Source: Leclercia adecarboxylata (lineage in GTDB: Bacteria > Pseudomonadota > Gammaproteobacteria > Enterobacterales > Enterobacteriaceae). Taken from it: DNA of 64,000 nt. The stretch is from contig NZ_CP035382.1 of assembly GCF_006874705.1 (NCBI RefSeq), positions 4,402,001 to 4,466,000 on the forward strand. Reading direction: 5' to 3'. The position numbers and the translations under genes are program-made. Positions 52,592 to 62,701 of the stretch are shown here, piece after piece. Each line of letters begins with the position of its first letter. The stretch's first letter is position 1. Under the pieces are notes generated by a model. It had not been told where the DNA came from, made no database searches, and saw nothing but the letters and a program-made list of their open reading frames with translations.

Positions 52592-55277
52592 TTATTATCA
52601 CCTCAAATAATTCAGCATAATCCTTAAACTCATCAGCCTTATCAGGAATACCATGCCGATAACCATTGATGATTAATCTTGCATTAAAGTAATCCTTTTT
52701 ACCTGTTCCCAAATAAGCCTCTAATGTATGGCCGGCCCTGAAACTACCTTCTTTCATACCTTTCATCATAATTGAAACAGCAGTACCGATTTCAAGGCAG
52801 AGATCTGGGCTGGTAACAATATCTGTACCTGTTATAGATTTGAACTTCTCATAGGAAATTTTCCATGTTAACTGAACTAAACCACGCCCGCGATATTTAT
52901 ACCCATCGCCAATATTTGTGTTGTGGTTCAACATAGCTCTTTGTCGGTTAGATGCTGTTGGACCTGAACCATAATCGACTTCCGCTTTGTTATATGAAAT
53001 ATCTTCACTAATTGGTTTAAAGAACAATCTTTGCTTGTAGGCATAAGACTCTATTCTTATTGTAGCAAGCATATAAGAAATATATTTCTCATTAAAATCC
53101 TCGAAATAATTATAATACTGTCTCTTCATTTCATTTAAAAGTTTTCGCAATGAATCTTCAGAGTCTTGAGTCAATGCAGGGATGGTTATTTTGTTTCCGC
53201 TATCATAGAATCCAAAAACTACAGAATGTTTTTCTTTATACTTTTGAATAAATTTTTCGATATCAAACCATTTAGATGAACTGTTCATTGCCTCCAAAAA
53301 CACCACCGGATGCATATGCCACGCCTCCGGCCCCAGCGCAACGCCCTTTTCAGACACTTTCTTCATCCACGTCATCTTATCCAGAAACGTTTCCAGATAC
53401 GTCTTCCACAACGGCGCATCCCTGTTTAACGTCCCCAGGTACGTCTTCCACAGCGGGTCATCCTTGCCGTAATACCATTCACTCCCGTGCTTCGCAATCA
53501 CACGGTATAAGCGGTCGCGGTAGGAGGCATTATGCACCGCCTGAAGGTACTCCTGCTCCGGGTAACAACCGTCATGGTTGCTGTCAATCAACTCCAGCAA
53601 CCGCTGGTAGTTATATTTGTTCAGCGCGTGAGTCGTACGCGTTTCATCCTGCGCCGCTTTATACAGCTGCTCCAGAATGCCCTTCACCACGTTATCCGGT
53701 TGTTGTATGCCATCAATCAGTTCAAAACTTGCAGGTGCCCTGTTCAGCGTGACAAACCCGAGCTCGCCTAACGCATACTGCGACACTTTCTTCACACTGG
53801 CTGCGGGCAACCACCCACCCTCAGGGCGTATCTGATACCAGGCCGCGTCCTGAGTACCGGCCACCGCATTCCCTGCCGCATCAGCACCGGGCACGTTTGC
53901 AAGCGTCAGAATACCCGGAGCCTTTGTTTTACGGCTGCCTGCAGTTATTCCGGTATCGCCCCTTTCTGATAATGGCGCATCCTTCTGCCAGGTCAGGTAA
54001 ACCGGAGCATCGTCCCCCGCCTTTCCGGGATTGGTGATGAACGTTTCCATATCATCCATGCTCAGGCACTCAATGTGCACCTGGTAGCGCGAGCGTTTCC
54101 CGTTCTCTTCCGGTAGCTGGTAAAAACCCATATGCCCGAGACTGTCTCCGGCACTGACAGGCACTGGCGCGGAAGGGACATGCACATCATTGAAAACAGG
54201 CTCACTACCGGATGCTGCCGGGGCAGCCGTCAGGCTGTCACCATCTGACACCACCCACACCCGGTCGCCCTTCTTCAGCTTATCCTTATCCCGGCCCAGT
54301 GTGACCAGACTGAATGTTCTTGCTGCATCGCCGGCGTTCCTGCCGGGGCGAACGACCTGCTGCGCGGTATTACCGGGCTCGTAAGAAAGCGGGAAATCTG
54401 CCGTCAGTCTGCCTGCATTTTTATATTGCAGTACGTCTTCACGGCTCAGATAGTATGACCAGTCTGTACGCGAGGTGCAGTTCACGATACCTTCTGACTG
54501 AGTGGTGTAAGCCGGAACGCATTTTGCCCACCAGGAGGGAACGGGCGCTGACGCCGCTGCTTTCAGTGAGCCCCGGTCAGACACCGTCCAGATTTTCGTT
54601 CCTGCTGTAAGCGTTTCTCCTGCAGTATTTTTTGTGTCACTGGTAATGGTCACTTCTGTAAACTGACGCCGGTCACTGCTGCGGGTCACGATGGTGTCAC
54701 TCAGCGTGACAGGGGTGTCTTTAGCCAGTTTTCCGGCTGCGCGCCCAGCCTGCAAATCTTCCGCGCTGGTGTAGTAACGCTGGACGCCTGCCACTTTTCT
54801 GTCTGACAGGCTTCCCTGTTGTTTATAAGCAACACAGGGCGCCAGATTCATATACAGCGTGAAAAATGTTAGTCCACTTTCTTCCGTGTCGCCCGGCTGA
54901 ATATGATGTTTCACCAGCACAAAGGACGTTGAAAGGTGCAGATTTTCTCCCCGCCATTCAATAGCGGCGCTTTCGTAGTCCTTACACACACGCCAGGCCA
55001 CGATTTCTCCGTCGGCCATACAACGAATAAATTGTTCCCCTTTATACAGTTCACTGCGATATTCTTTCTCGGCCTCGCTGTCCGTACTCAGGGCACACCA
55101 GGGGATGGTAGCATCGGTAATATGAATGCCTCCATGCCACATTCCCTGACTTCCTACCAGATACAGTCCCGACCTTTCACGTTCAAGCTTCGATAATAAC
55201 TCTTCAGCAGAAGTGAACTCCTGACCTTTAGCATCTGAAGGGACGGGAAAACTCTGTTTAGGTATAACTGCAGCCAT
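52578..55277 (-). CDS. Large T6SS effector with GH19-like cell-wall hydrolase end
   Basis: 899 aa. N-terminal domain (about 25-150): WHGGIHI, then MADGEIVAWR, then SFVLVKHHIQ ... FFTLYMNLAP. This looks like a decayed M23 (LytM) fold in which the metal-binding Asp and the last His are replaced. The middle has SH3-like and linker segments, then an EF-hand-like loop (DSNHDGCYPEQE, about 570). The C-terminus (about 725-895) is chitinase/lysozyme-like: catalytic Glu743 in ATIRIESYAY and the YRGRGLVQLTWKISYEKF motif (about 793-810). It follows vgrG by 14 bp and overlaps its immunity candidate. Confidence 0.82.
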   Translation of the reverse strand: MAAVIPKQSFPVPSDAKGQEFTSAEELLSKLERERSGLYLVGSQGMWHGGIHITDATIPWCALSTDSEAEKEYRSELYKGEQFIRCMADGEIVAWRVCKDYESAAIEWRGENLHLSTSFVLVKHHIQPGDTEESGLTFFTLYMNLAPCVAYKQQGSLSDRKVAGVQRYYTSAEDLQAGRAAGKLAKDTPVTLSDTIVTRSSDRRQFTEVTITSDTKNTAGETLTAGTKIWTVSDRGSLKAAASAPVPSWWAKCVPAYTTQSEGIVNCTSRTDWSYYLSREDVLQYKNAGRLTADFPLSYEPGNTAQQVVRPGRNAGDAARTFSLVTLGRDKDKLKKGDRVWVVSDGDSLTAAPAASGSEPVFNDVHVPSAPVPVSAGDSLGHMGFYQLPEENGKRSRYQVHIECLSMDDMETFITNPGKAGDDAPVYLTWQKDAPLSERGDTGITAGSRKTKAPGILTLANVPGADAAGNAVAGTQDAAWYQIRPEGGWLPAASVKKVSQYALGELGFVTLNRAPASFELIDGIQQPDNVVKGILEQLYKAAQDETRTTHALNKYNYQRLLELIDSNHDGCYPEQEYLQAVHNASYRDRLYRVIAKHGSEWYYGKDDPLWKTYLGTLNRDAPLWKTYLETFLDKMTWMKKVSEKGVALGPEAWHMHPVVFLEAMNSSSKWFDIEKFIQKYKEKHSVVFGFYDSGNKITIPALTQDSEDSLRKLLNEMKRQYYNYFEDFNEKYISYMLATIRIESYAYKQRLFFKPISEDISYNKAEVDYGSGPTASNRQRAMLNHNTNIGDGYKYRGRGLVQLTWKISYEKFKSITGTDIVTSPDLCLEIGTAVSIMMKGMKEGSFRAGHTLEAYLGTGKKDYFNARLIINGYRHGIPDKADEFKDYAELFEVIINETI

Positions 55278-55291
55278 AAAAAACCTCCGTG

Positions 55292-57733
55292 TTAATCACA
55301 TGCCCATTTTGCAGAACCTTTGGCAGGATCCTTTTCAGGCTGATTCTGTCGATGTTGATCATCATTTTTCGATGGGTCCGAATTATCCGTTCCTGGCTCG
55401 TTATTAGTGTCCGGGTTTAAAGAGGTTAAAGGAAAATCGGGAGTGTCACAGGGAAGACTTGCAGGAGTACAGGGAACCAGATACGTCGCCACTTTCATTA
55501 TCATCATCCCTTCCGAGCCATGCTCTATCCCGTTCTGGCTCAGCTTCAGATATGATCCGCCGCCGTTCAGCGTTAAGATTTTCGGCGTGGTAATGGTGAT
55601 TTCGTCTTCGTTACTGGTGATGGTCATCTGCTTTTCAGAGAACAACGCCATGGTGTTATGCTGTGCCTGAACCTCAATATCCCCCTGATTCGCAACCAGC
55701 TTCGCCCCATCCTTATGTACAAACAGCCCCAGTGCCTTTTCTACCGTCACGGACAGGTTTTGCATGGCGCCGATATTCAGATGCGCGCCGGCGTTAATCA
55801 TGGTGTTCTTCGTGCTGGTCAGCTGGAGATGTTCACCGGAGGTCAGTGCCACCCCCTGTGGGGCGCTTGCCAGTATCACCGACGACTGAAGGTCTTTCAG
55901 CCTGCCCGTGACCAGGTTGATCTGGGTGCTGATATCCGATACCAGCGCCCCGGCCGCTTCGGCGGCACCGTTCAGCGCCTGCATCTGGCTGTTGGCCTGA
56001 TTAATCTGAGTCACCGCCGGGGTCATCTCAAGCACCGGCCCCTGAGCTTTTGGCTGTCCATGTGCGGCCAGGAAAAGGCCTTTCGCCGCGCGAACTGCAC
56101 CATACTCATCCGTGCGCAGTTCAAAACCTGTACCGCGACGTTCGCGCTGCGCATCAACCAGATGGCCCATATTAAGCTGACTTTTCCCGTACTCCGTGGC
56201 GAGCTTGATATGCTCCTCACCGCGCCTGTCTTCCAGCCGCAGTTTGTTATTCGCCGGAGTACGCAGAACGTTGCGCGTGTGGTTATCACTGGTTACGTGG
56301 TCAGGGTGTTCAGAGTCATGCTGCGCATACGCAATATACGGCCGGTCAGGGTCTCCGCTGTCAAACATTACCGCCACTTCCGTACCGTCGAGCAACGGCG
56401 CATGCCAGCCGTAGGTGTCACCGGCGTACGGTTTCGCCAGCCGCAGCCACAGATAAGCGTAACCCTGCTCGCTGCTGTTGCGGTCAAAATCCAGCTTCAC
56501 CCGGTAACGGCCCTGCGGGTCAAGCCAGGCATAGATATCCCCTTTCTGCGTGCTCTCCACGCGCGCCGGCAGCGTGCCGGAAATCACCGGACGGTTAAGC
56601 GGTGCCGGGCGGTAACAGACGGTCTCACTGTAGGGGATACCCTCGAACGACATCCGGAAGCTGTCCTGCCGCGAGCCGCTGGCTTTTACCGTGGTGATAA
56701 CTATCCCGTCCTTCACCACCTCCGGCAGGCCGGCATTGGTTTCCAGCACCTGTCCCGGCGCCAGATGCGGGCTGGAGGTGCGCCCGCTGACGGTATACTG
56801 CTTATTCAGGATGCGCTCGTGGCGCAGACGGGCGAAGAACGCGCCGGTTTCGGGGCTTTCCGTATCACCGGCTGTCAGAAACGGCTCTGCGTAGTGGTAG
56901 GTTTCACCCGTTGTGATGCCTTCCTGACTGCTGAGGCTGACCGTGCTGTCCTGCGGCGTCAGCGCTTCCCGGTAGTTGTAATCCCGGGTCGTCACCCCGC
57001 CACTGACAACGTGGTACGCGGTATGAATATCCCAGACACTCTCCCTTCCGCTGTCACTCATCCCGGCAGGGTTGCGTAACGGGAGGATCACACCAAACTG
57101 GTACTGCTCCTGAGAGTCCTGAAAAATGACGACATCCTGCTCAAGGCGGCTGTCCATCTCGAACCGCCAGAAAATCCCCACTTCGGCCAGCAGACGCTCA
57201 ATAAACTCCAGGTCGGTTTCACACCACTGAGTAATCAATTCCCGGACCGGATACTCGCGGGACAGGCGGAATTCAAAGTCTGCCCCTTCCAGCCTGTGTT
57301 TACGTAGGATCTGCTCCACCACTTCAACAACGGACTGATTGAGGAAAATTTCACAGCCCTTCGTTTTCGCTAACAAGGCAATACGCGGCACCAGCGCCAG
57401 GGCGTAAACGGTATCCTCTTTTGATGTGGATTTGCGCTCAAATTCCTCAATCACGCCGTAAACGGTACGCACAGGTAAAGCAGGCGTCCCGTCAAATACC
57501 GGGGTCTGGAACGTAAAGGATGCGGGTTTTAACAGCACGGCTTCACTTGTGATATCCGGCGAAGAGCAGGTCACGGAGATATCATATCGCCAGGGCTTGC
57601 TCAGGGATTCCACCGAGCTGAATTTCAGTACGTCAAGAAATTCAGCGCAGTCATGAACATCGACCCGGTAGCGCGACTGGCCCAGCAGTTGCTGTACCAG
57701 ACTGGCCGCATCGTTTATTAAAGACTCGCTCAT
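55292..57733 (-). CDS. tssI: T6SS spike protein VgrG (intact copy)
   Basis: 813 aa. The gp27-like base (about 1-390), OB-fold/gp5 (about 395-500) and beta-helix spike (about 600-745) are all present. Signatures seen are LITQWCETDLEFIERLLAEV, GTLPARVESTQKGDIYAWLD and NNKLRLEDRRGEEHIKLATE. A C-terminal tail of about 60 residues (NPDTNNEPGTDNSDPSKNDD) is acidic and probably disordered. It overlaps clpV by 4 bp. It is the only full VgrG in the window and probably carries the large hydrolase effector encoded next to it. Confidence 0.95.
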   Translation of the reverse strand: MSESLINDAASLVQQLLGQSRYRVDVHDCAEFLDVLKFSSVESLSKPWRYDISVTCSSPDITSEAVLLKPASFTFQTPVFDGTPALPVRTVYGVIEEFERKSTSKEDTVYALALVPRIALLAKTKGCEIFLNQSVVEVVEQILRKHRLEGADFEFRLSREYPVRELITQWCETDLEFIERLLAEVGIFWRFEMDSRLEQDVVIFQDSQEQYQFGVILPLRNPAGMSDSGRESVWDIHTAYHVVSGGVTTRDYNYREALTPQDSTVSLSSQEGITTGETYHYAEPFLTAGDTESPETGAFFARLRHERILNKQYTVSGRTSSPHLAPGQVLETNAGLPEVVKDGIVITTVKASGSRQDSFRMSFEGIPYSETVCYRPAPLNRPVISGTLPARVESTQKGDIYAWLDPQGRYRVKLDFDRNSSEQGYAYLWLRLAKPYAGDTYGWHAPLLDGTEVAVMFDSGDPDRPYIAYAQHDSEHPDHVTSDNHTRNVLRTPANNKLRLEDRRGEEHIKLATEYGKSQLNMGHLVDAQRERRGTGFELRTDEYGAVRAAKGLFLAAHGQPKAQGPVLEMTPAVTQINQANSQMQALNGAAEAAGALVSDISTQINLVTGRLKDLQSSVILASAPQGVALTSGEHLQLTSTKNTMINAGAHLNIGAMQNLSVTVEKALGLFVHKDGAKLVANQGDIEVQAQHNTMALFSEKQMTITSNEDEITITTPKILTLNGGGSYLKLSQNGIEHGSEGMMIMKVATYLVPCTPASLPCDTPDFPLTSLNPDTNNEPGTDNSDPSKNDDQHRQNQPEKDPAKGSAKWACD

Positions 57734-60360
57734 ACGCCCGCACCTTCATCAAACGCCAGCACAAACCCATCCTCGTCATCCCAGCCAAGTCGCAGGTTCT
57801 GCGGCTTCTGCCCCGCAGCCATATGGCTGAGCAGTTGCTGGCTCAGTACCGGTAGTATCTGCTGGTTCAGCAGGCTGTCGATATTGCGCGCCCCGGTATC
57901 CGGCAGCAGGCAGGCGACGGTCAGCGCGTCGTACAGGGATTCATCGATGGAGGTCTGCATACCATAGTGGCGCGCCAGACGCTGGCTCACCTGGTTCAGC
58001 TTTATTCCCACAATCGTGCGCATGGCCTCCCGGGTGAGCGGGCGGTAAATCACCGTCTGGAAACGCGCCAGCAGCGCAGGCTGGAAGTGATCGCGCAGCA
58101 GCGGGCGCAGCAGTTCATGCAGGTCTGATTCGGTACTTTCCGGCTGTTCGTCCAGCATCTGCATGATGTAATCGCTGCCGAGGTTGGAGGTCATCAGAAT
58201 GACCGTGTTGCGAAAATCGATTTCACGCCCCTCGCCGTCACGCATAAAGCCGCGGTCGAACACCTGATAAAACAGGTTCATTACGTCGCGGTGGGCCTTT
58301 TCCACTTCATCCAGCAGCACCACACTGTACGGGCGTTTTCTTACGGCCTCAGTCAGAATACCGCCCTGACCGTAGCCGACGTAGCCTGGCGGTGAACCCT
58401 TAAGCTGGGAGACGGTGTGTGGTTCCTGATATTCGGAGAGGTTGATGGTAATCAGGGATTTCTCGCCACCGAACAGTTCACCGGCAAGCGCTAAAGCGGT
58501 TTCGGTTTTGCCAGTGCCGCTTGGCCCGGTCAGCAGGAACACGCCCTGCGGGCCGTTCTCCGGCGCGAGGCCGGTTTTTGACGCGCGCAGGCGCTGCGCG
58601 ATGGCATTCAGCGCCGCAACCTGGCCCACCACGCGTTTACCGAGGCTGGTTTCCAGGCTCAGCAGCTCCGTCTGCTCGTCCTTCATTAATGAAGAGAGCG
58701 GCACACCGGTCCAGTCGGCAATCACCGTTGCGACGGTACGCACGTCCACGTCCAGCCCCAGCAGCGGGTTACTCTGCTGAACCTCACTCAGTTGCTGTTG
58801 CAGGTCGGCAATTTCTGCCTGACGAGAATTATCCGCGCGGCAGGCGAGCAGTTCTTCCGTGAGTTTCAGCTCCTGGCCGTACTGCGTTTCCCGTTCGTCG
58901 AGTTCCACGATGATGCGGACTTCGTCCTGCTCAATGGCCGCCAGGCGCTCACCGGGAGGAGTGTTGCCCACCGCGATATCTTCCAGCAGCGCCTGCTTTT
59001 CCATCGCCAGGGCCGTGAGCTGTGCCTTCATCCCGGTCAGCGGCTCCGGCACGGTGTCAAGGCTCATACGCACGCGGGCCGAAGCAGTGTCCAGCAGGTC
59101 CACCGCCTTGTCCGGTAGCTGGCGGCCGGTCAGATAGCGCCTTGACAGGGTCACCGCCGCCCTGACCGCCTCATCGGTAATGTGCACTCCGTGGTGCTGC
59201 GCGTAGCGTGATTTCAGACCCCGCAGCATCAGGCAGGCGGTATCGTCGTCCGGCTCATCCACCTTCACCATCTGGAAGCGCCGCTCCAGCGCGGCGTCGC
59301 GCTCGAAGTACTGTTTGTACTCGCTCCAGGTCGTCGCGGCGATGGTTCTGAGTTCGCCACGGGCGAGCGCAGGTTTCAGCAGGTTGGCCGCATCCGCACC
59401 ACCCGCTTGGTTGCCTGCGCCGATAATGGTGTGTGCTTCGTCAATAAACAGCAGCACCGGTAGCGGCGACTGCTGCACTGCCTCAATGATGTTTTTCAGG
59501 CGCTGTTCAAATTCGCCCTTCACGCCCGCGCCGGCCTGCAGCAGGCCAAGGTCAAGAGTGCCTACCGAGACCGGCTTCAGCGCATCCGGCACGTTGCCCT
59601 CCGCGATGCGCAGTGCCAGCCCCTCGACCAGGGCGGTTTTGCCCACGCCGGGCTCGCCCACCAGAATCGGGTTGTTCTTACGGCGGCGGGAGAGAATATC
59701 CACCATCTGGCGGATTTCGTTGTCGCGGCCGAACACCGGGTCGATTCTGCCCTCGCGGGCACGGGCGGTGACGTCGAGGGTGAACTTGTCCAGCGCGTTC
59801 TGCAGTGCCGGGGTGAGTTCACCTTCCTTGATTTCTTCATCTATAAGCGTCGCATCGCCAGTCTGCGACAACCCCGCCTCCTGCTGCACCTCCGGGCGCT
59901 CGTCCGACTGCGCGTCCAGCAGCGGCCGCAGGCGCTCAAGCTGGCTCTGCGCCAGGGCCAGCAGCGGCCAGAGACCATCGCAGCGCACCCGCAACGGTTT
60001 CTCCACCAGCGCCATCAGCAGGTGAATGCTGCGGATCTGCTCTTCACCCGCCAGCGACGCCCGCAGCCAGGCGTCCTGCATCAGGCTCTGAATGCTGTCA
60101 GATAGCTGCGGACGGCTGCGCACTGAACGGGGCAGCGTGTCGAGAAATACCAGCAAATCCTGCCAGATGGCGTCCATATCCCATTCGTAGCGTCGTGCCA
60201 GCACCGTCAGGTCGCACTCGCCCTGCTCCAGCAGCTTCAGCAGCCAGTGCTCGGGCAGGATTTCCGCGTGGGCGCGGGTCTGGCACAGGGAAGCCGCGCC
60301 CTCCATCGCACGGGCGCAGTAGGGGTTAAGACGGCGTAACAGGATGGCTGGGTTTTCCAT
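57730..60360 (-). CDS. clpV: T6SS AAA+ ATPase ClpV (TssH)
   Basis: 876 aa. ClpV takes apart contracted TssB-TssC sheaths for reuse. The N-domain (1-150) is followed by two AAA+ modules: Walker A GEPGVGKT (235-242) with Walker B LLFIDEAHTI, and a second Walker A GPSGTGKT (about 612-620). A middle coiled coil lies near 440-520. Both nucleotide sites look intact. Confidence 0.96.
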   Translation of the reverse strand: MENPAILLRRLNPYCARAMEGAASLCQTRAHAEILPEHWLLKLLEQGECDLTVLARRYEWDMDAIWQDLLVFLDTLPRSVRSRPQLSDSIQSLMQDAWLRASLAGEEQIRSIHLLMALVEKPLRVRCDGLWPLLALAQSQLERLRPLLDAQSDERPEVQQEAGLSQTGDATLIDEEIKEGELTPALQNALDKFTLDVTARAREGRIDPVFGRDNEIRQMVDILSRRRKNNPILVGEPGVGKTALVEGLALRIAEGNVPDALKPVSVGTLDLGLLQAGAGVKGEFEQRLKNIIEAVQQSPLPVLLFIDEAHTIIGAGNQAGGADAANLLKPALARGELRTIAATTWSEYKQYFERDAALERRFQMVKVDEPDDDTACLMLRGLKSRYAQHHGVHITDEAVRAAVTLSRRYLTGRQLPDKAVDLLDTASARVRMSLDTVPEPLTGMKAQLTALAMEKQALLEDIAVGNTPPGERLAAIEQDEVRIIVELDERETQYGQELKLTEELLACRADNSRQAEIADLQQQLSEVQQSNPLLGLDVDVRTVATVIADWTGVPLSSLMKDEQTELLSLETSLGKRVVGQVAALNAIAQRLRASKTGLAPENGPQGVFLLTGPSGTGKTETALALAGELFGGEKSLITINLSEYQEPHTVSQLKGSPPGYVGYGQGGILTEAVRKRPYSVVLLDEVEKAHRDVMNLFYQVFDRGFMRDGEGREIDFRNTVILMTSNLGSDYIMQMLDEQPESTESDLHELLRPLLRDHFQPALLARFQTVIYRPLTREAMRTIVGIKLNQVSQRLARHYGMQTSIDESLYDALTVACLLPDTGARNIDSLLNQQILPVLSQQLLSHMAAGQKPQNLRLGWDDEDGFVLAFDEGAGV

Positions 60361-60496
60361 GAGACTCTCTCTTTATCAGTTCCGGGCACGCTACCGCCCG
60401 TCGCTGTTCCCTGTCATTCAGGAACCCGAAGCGCATCAGGTCAGGCAGGCAGATTGTGTTGTTCTTTGCTGAACGCCCGCGGTTACAGACGTTCAG

Positions 60497-60526
60497 CAAA
60501 AACGGCGGACAGGCAACCCTGTCCGC
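60497..60526 (-). terminator. Terminator/attenuator between hcp and clpV
   Basis: On the minus strand a 9-bp GCGGACAGG/CCTGTCCGC stem with a 4-nt loop is followed by CG and five T. It lies just behind the hcp stop. A second, T-less hairpin (TGCTGAACG/CGTTCAGCA, 60467-60498) follows. Partial termination here would give more hcp message than clpV-vgrG message. Confidence 0.75.
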
Positions 60527-60533
60527 ACGAGAC

Positions 60534-61025
60534 TTACGCGGTGGTACGTTCGTTCCAGGAATCGGAATGAATGATGTTGCCGTCCTTGTAGGTCCAGGTG
60601 ATTTTTTCGTAGCGCAGCTCAATCTGCTCCAGGTGGTTGTGCTTCTCGAACGCCGGATCTTTAATGTCGTGCATCTTCGGATTCACTTTCACCAGCTTGA
60701 CGTTCTCAAGCTTGGTGTTGAAGTACTCCACTTCCTGGCCGGCGTCGTTGATTTTGTACCACTTGAATTCGGCAGATTTCAGGGTCTGGCCGGTGGTCAC
60801 CGCCTTGTACAGATACGGGCTGGAGGAGTCGATTTCCTTGGTGAACAGGAACGGCGTGTGGATACGCGTGCCGGTCAGTTTGCCGGTATTATTGTCGGTC
60901 GGGATGTACAGGTTATGCTCCTGCGCCACCACCTCAATGCTGCCTTCACGGTCCTTCACGTCCACGGACCCTTTGATGTCCGCGCCGCCGTCGTCCTTCA
61001 GCCACAGATAAACAGGAATTGCCAT
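60534..61025 (-). CDS. hcp: T6SS tube protein Hcp (TssD)
   Basis: 163 aa. Hcp hexamers stack to form the inner tube that is shot out. The family start MAIPVYLWLKDDGGADIKGS and the strand pattern to HLEQIELRYEKITWTYKDGN are clear. No extension domain is present. It is 5 bp from the OmpA-like gene and has a terminator behind it. Confidence 0.96.
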   Translation of the reverse strand: MAIPVYLWLKDDGGADIKGSVDVKDREGSIEVVAQEHNLYIPTDNNTGKLTGTRIHTPFLFTKEIDSSSPYLYKAVTTGQTLKSAEFKWYKINDAGQEVEYFNTKLENVKLVKVNPKMHDIKDPAFEKHNHLEQIELRYEKITWTYKDGNIIHSDSWNERTTA

Positions 61026-61030
61026 GTTAA

Positions 61031-62701
61031 TTACTCCATTTCATTTTTTGAGACATCATCATCCGATGACGCCAGTGTGTTGCCCGGCAACCGGCAGGCA
61101 TTAGCCTGCGGCACCAGACTGATTTCGACACGGCGGTTCAGCACGCGGCCTTCCGGGGTGTCGTTGGTGGCGACTGGACGGTTTTCGCCGTAGCCCTGCA
61201 CCGCAAAACAGCTCTCCGGCACGTCGCCGGTGTCGCGCATCCAGTCGCGTACGGACTCCGCCCGCTTAAGCGACAGCACCTGGTTGGATTTGTCATCCCC
61301 CGTGCTGTCGGTATGGCCCGCCACCACAATCAGCCAGCCGGGCTTCGCCTTAATCCCCACCAGCGAATTCACCAGCAGCTTCGTGGTGCCGGGTTTCAGC
61401 GCCCACCTGCCGGTGTCGAACAGCGACATACTGTCGAGGCGGATGATTTTCGGTATTGGCTTAATGGCGGGTGCCGGAGGGGGCACATACGAGTCAATCG
61501 CCTTCTGTAACGCCAGCCACAGACGCTGACCGGGGTAATAGCCCAGCGCATACCTGAGCGGTTCCCCCTGCCGCTGCCAGCGTTCCAGCAGAAGGGCGTC
61601 CTGTTTCAGCGCGGCAAGTGACTGCGCCTTCGGCTCATAATGGTTCATGGGGATGGCATACCAGCGCTGCAAATTCGTCCCGACCTGGCGGATCAGCGCC
61701 GCGTTATTCACACCAGAAAAACCGATGGCAGCAAGAACACATACCAGCATCCATAAAACGAGGCGACGGGTACGCTGCCCACCCTGGACGGGCGCACAGT
61801 AAGGCGCAAGCATCGGTAACACCTCATCAGGAAAACGCCCTGCCACCTCTGCGGATCCGGCTGCCGGTGGTAAAACCAGATGCGTCAGACGACTCAGGTG
61901 ATGCGGCCACAGCGAACCCGTGTCAGCAGAGGCCATACCGCTGCGAAACGCCACAGCAAACAGATGAACCGACGGGAACAGTCGATCCTCTTTCACCAGT
62001 TCATCCATCAGAATGGTGCGTATAAAAGCAAAGGCTTCCCGAAGGACAGGCATCAGCGCCAGATGATTGTCCTGCTGCCAGTCATCAAGCGCCTGTGGCG
62101 TCTCATCAACAGGGCAAACAACCGGTTTATCGCCACGGACAATAACCCACGGGGTTTCGGGACCGGAAAACTCACCGCTCAGGATCACCGGCGGAGTGAA
62201 TCCAGCGATCAGACACAATTGTTTCATCTGCTGGCGCAACGCTTTCAGGGTCGCGCGCAGCACCGCTTCATCCTGATGCCCGTCGGGGTGGCAGGTATAC
62301 ATAACGGCGATTTGTCCGGCCTGCCGCGGCTGCTGCTCCTGGATATCGCGCACGATATCAGTGAGCCTGCTGATGTCATTCACCCGCAGCCACCAGCCCT
62401 GCGCTGTTTTACGCAGCGTTTGCACCCCAAACAGTGCATCCAGGCTGTCCCCACAGACGAGAACAATCGGCCCCGCGTCAGCGAATACAGGCAGCTCAGT
62501 ACCAGACGTTCCGCCATTGCCCCGAGCCTGGCTGAAACGGCTTTTTCGCCGGATCTGCCAGACGGTCAGCGCAACGATGCACAGTGTCATCACCCCTTTA
62601 AACAGCGTGCCTGCCGGAATGAAACCCCACAGAAGCCACAAAAGCGCAGCGGCACTCGCCATTACGTGGAGTATCAGAGAAACCATGACTGATTTGCGCA
62701 T
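61031..62701 (-). CDS. T6SS OmpA/MotB-family protein (TagL-like)
   Basis: 556 aa from the ATG at 62701 that overlaps the tssL stop (TAATG). Two or three membrane helices are seen (SLILHVMASAAALLWLLWGF near 8-30 and LVLWMLVCVLAAIGFSGVNN near 300). The C-terminus is a peptidoglycan-binding OmpA domain (about 410-530) with VVAGHTDSTGDDKSNQVLS and GYGENRPVATNDTPEGRVLN. Such proteins tie the TssL complex to the cell wall. Confidence 0.9.
   Translation of the reverse strand: MRKSVMVSLILHVMASAAALLWLLWGFIPAGTLFKGVMTLCIVALTVWQIRRKSRFSQARGNGGTSGTELPVFADAGPIVLVCGDSLDALFGVQTLRKTAQGWWLRVNDISRLTDIVRDIQEQQPRQAGQIAVMYTCHPDGHQDEAVLRATLKALRQQMKQLCLIAGFTPPVILSGEFSGPETPWVIVRGDKPVVCPVDETPQALDDWQQDNHLALMPVLREAFAFIRTILMDELVKEDRLFPSVHLFAVAFRSGMASADTGSLWPHHLSRLTHLVLPPAAGSAEVAGRFPDEVLPMLAPYCAPVQGGQRTRRLVLWMLVCVLAAIGFSGVNNAALIRQVGTNLQRWYAIPMNHYEPKAQSLAALKQDALLLERWQRQGEPLRYALGYYPGQRLWLALQKAIDSYVPPPAPAIKPIPKIIRLDSMSLFDTGRWALKPGTTKLLVNSLVGIKAKPGWLIVVAGHTDSTGDDKSNQVLSLKRAESVRDWMRDTGDVPESCFAVQGYGENRPVATNDTPEGRVLNRRVEISLVPQANACRLPGNTLASSDDDVSKNEME

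Noticed and set aside
55658..57079. 473-codon open frame antisense to the intact vgrG, and similar long frames opposite the other vgrG copies (38850-40190, 35168-36250)
   Set aside because: Shadow frames caused by codon bias of the GC-rich vgrG genes; no ribosome sites, no recognisable motifs, and the opposite strand encodes a clear family.
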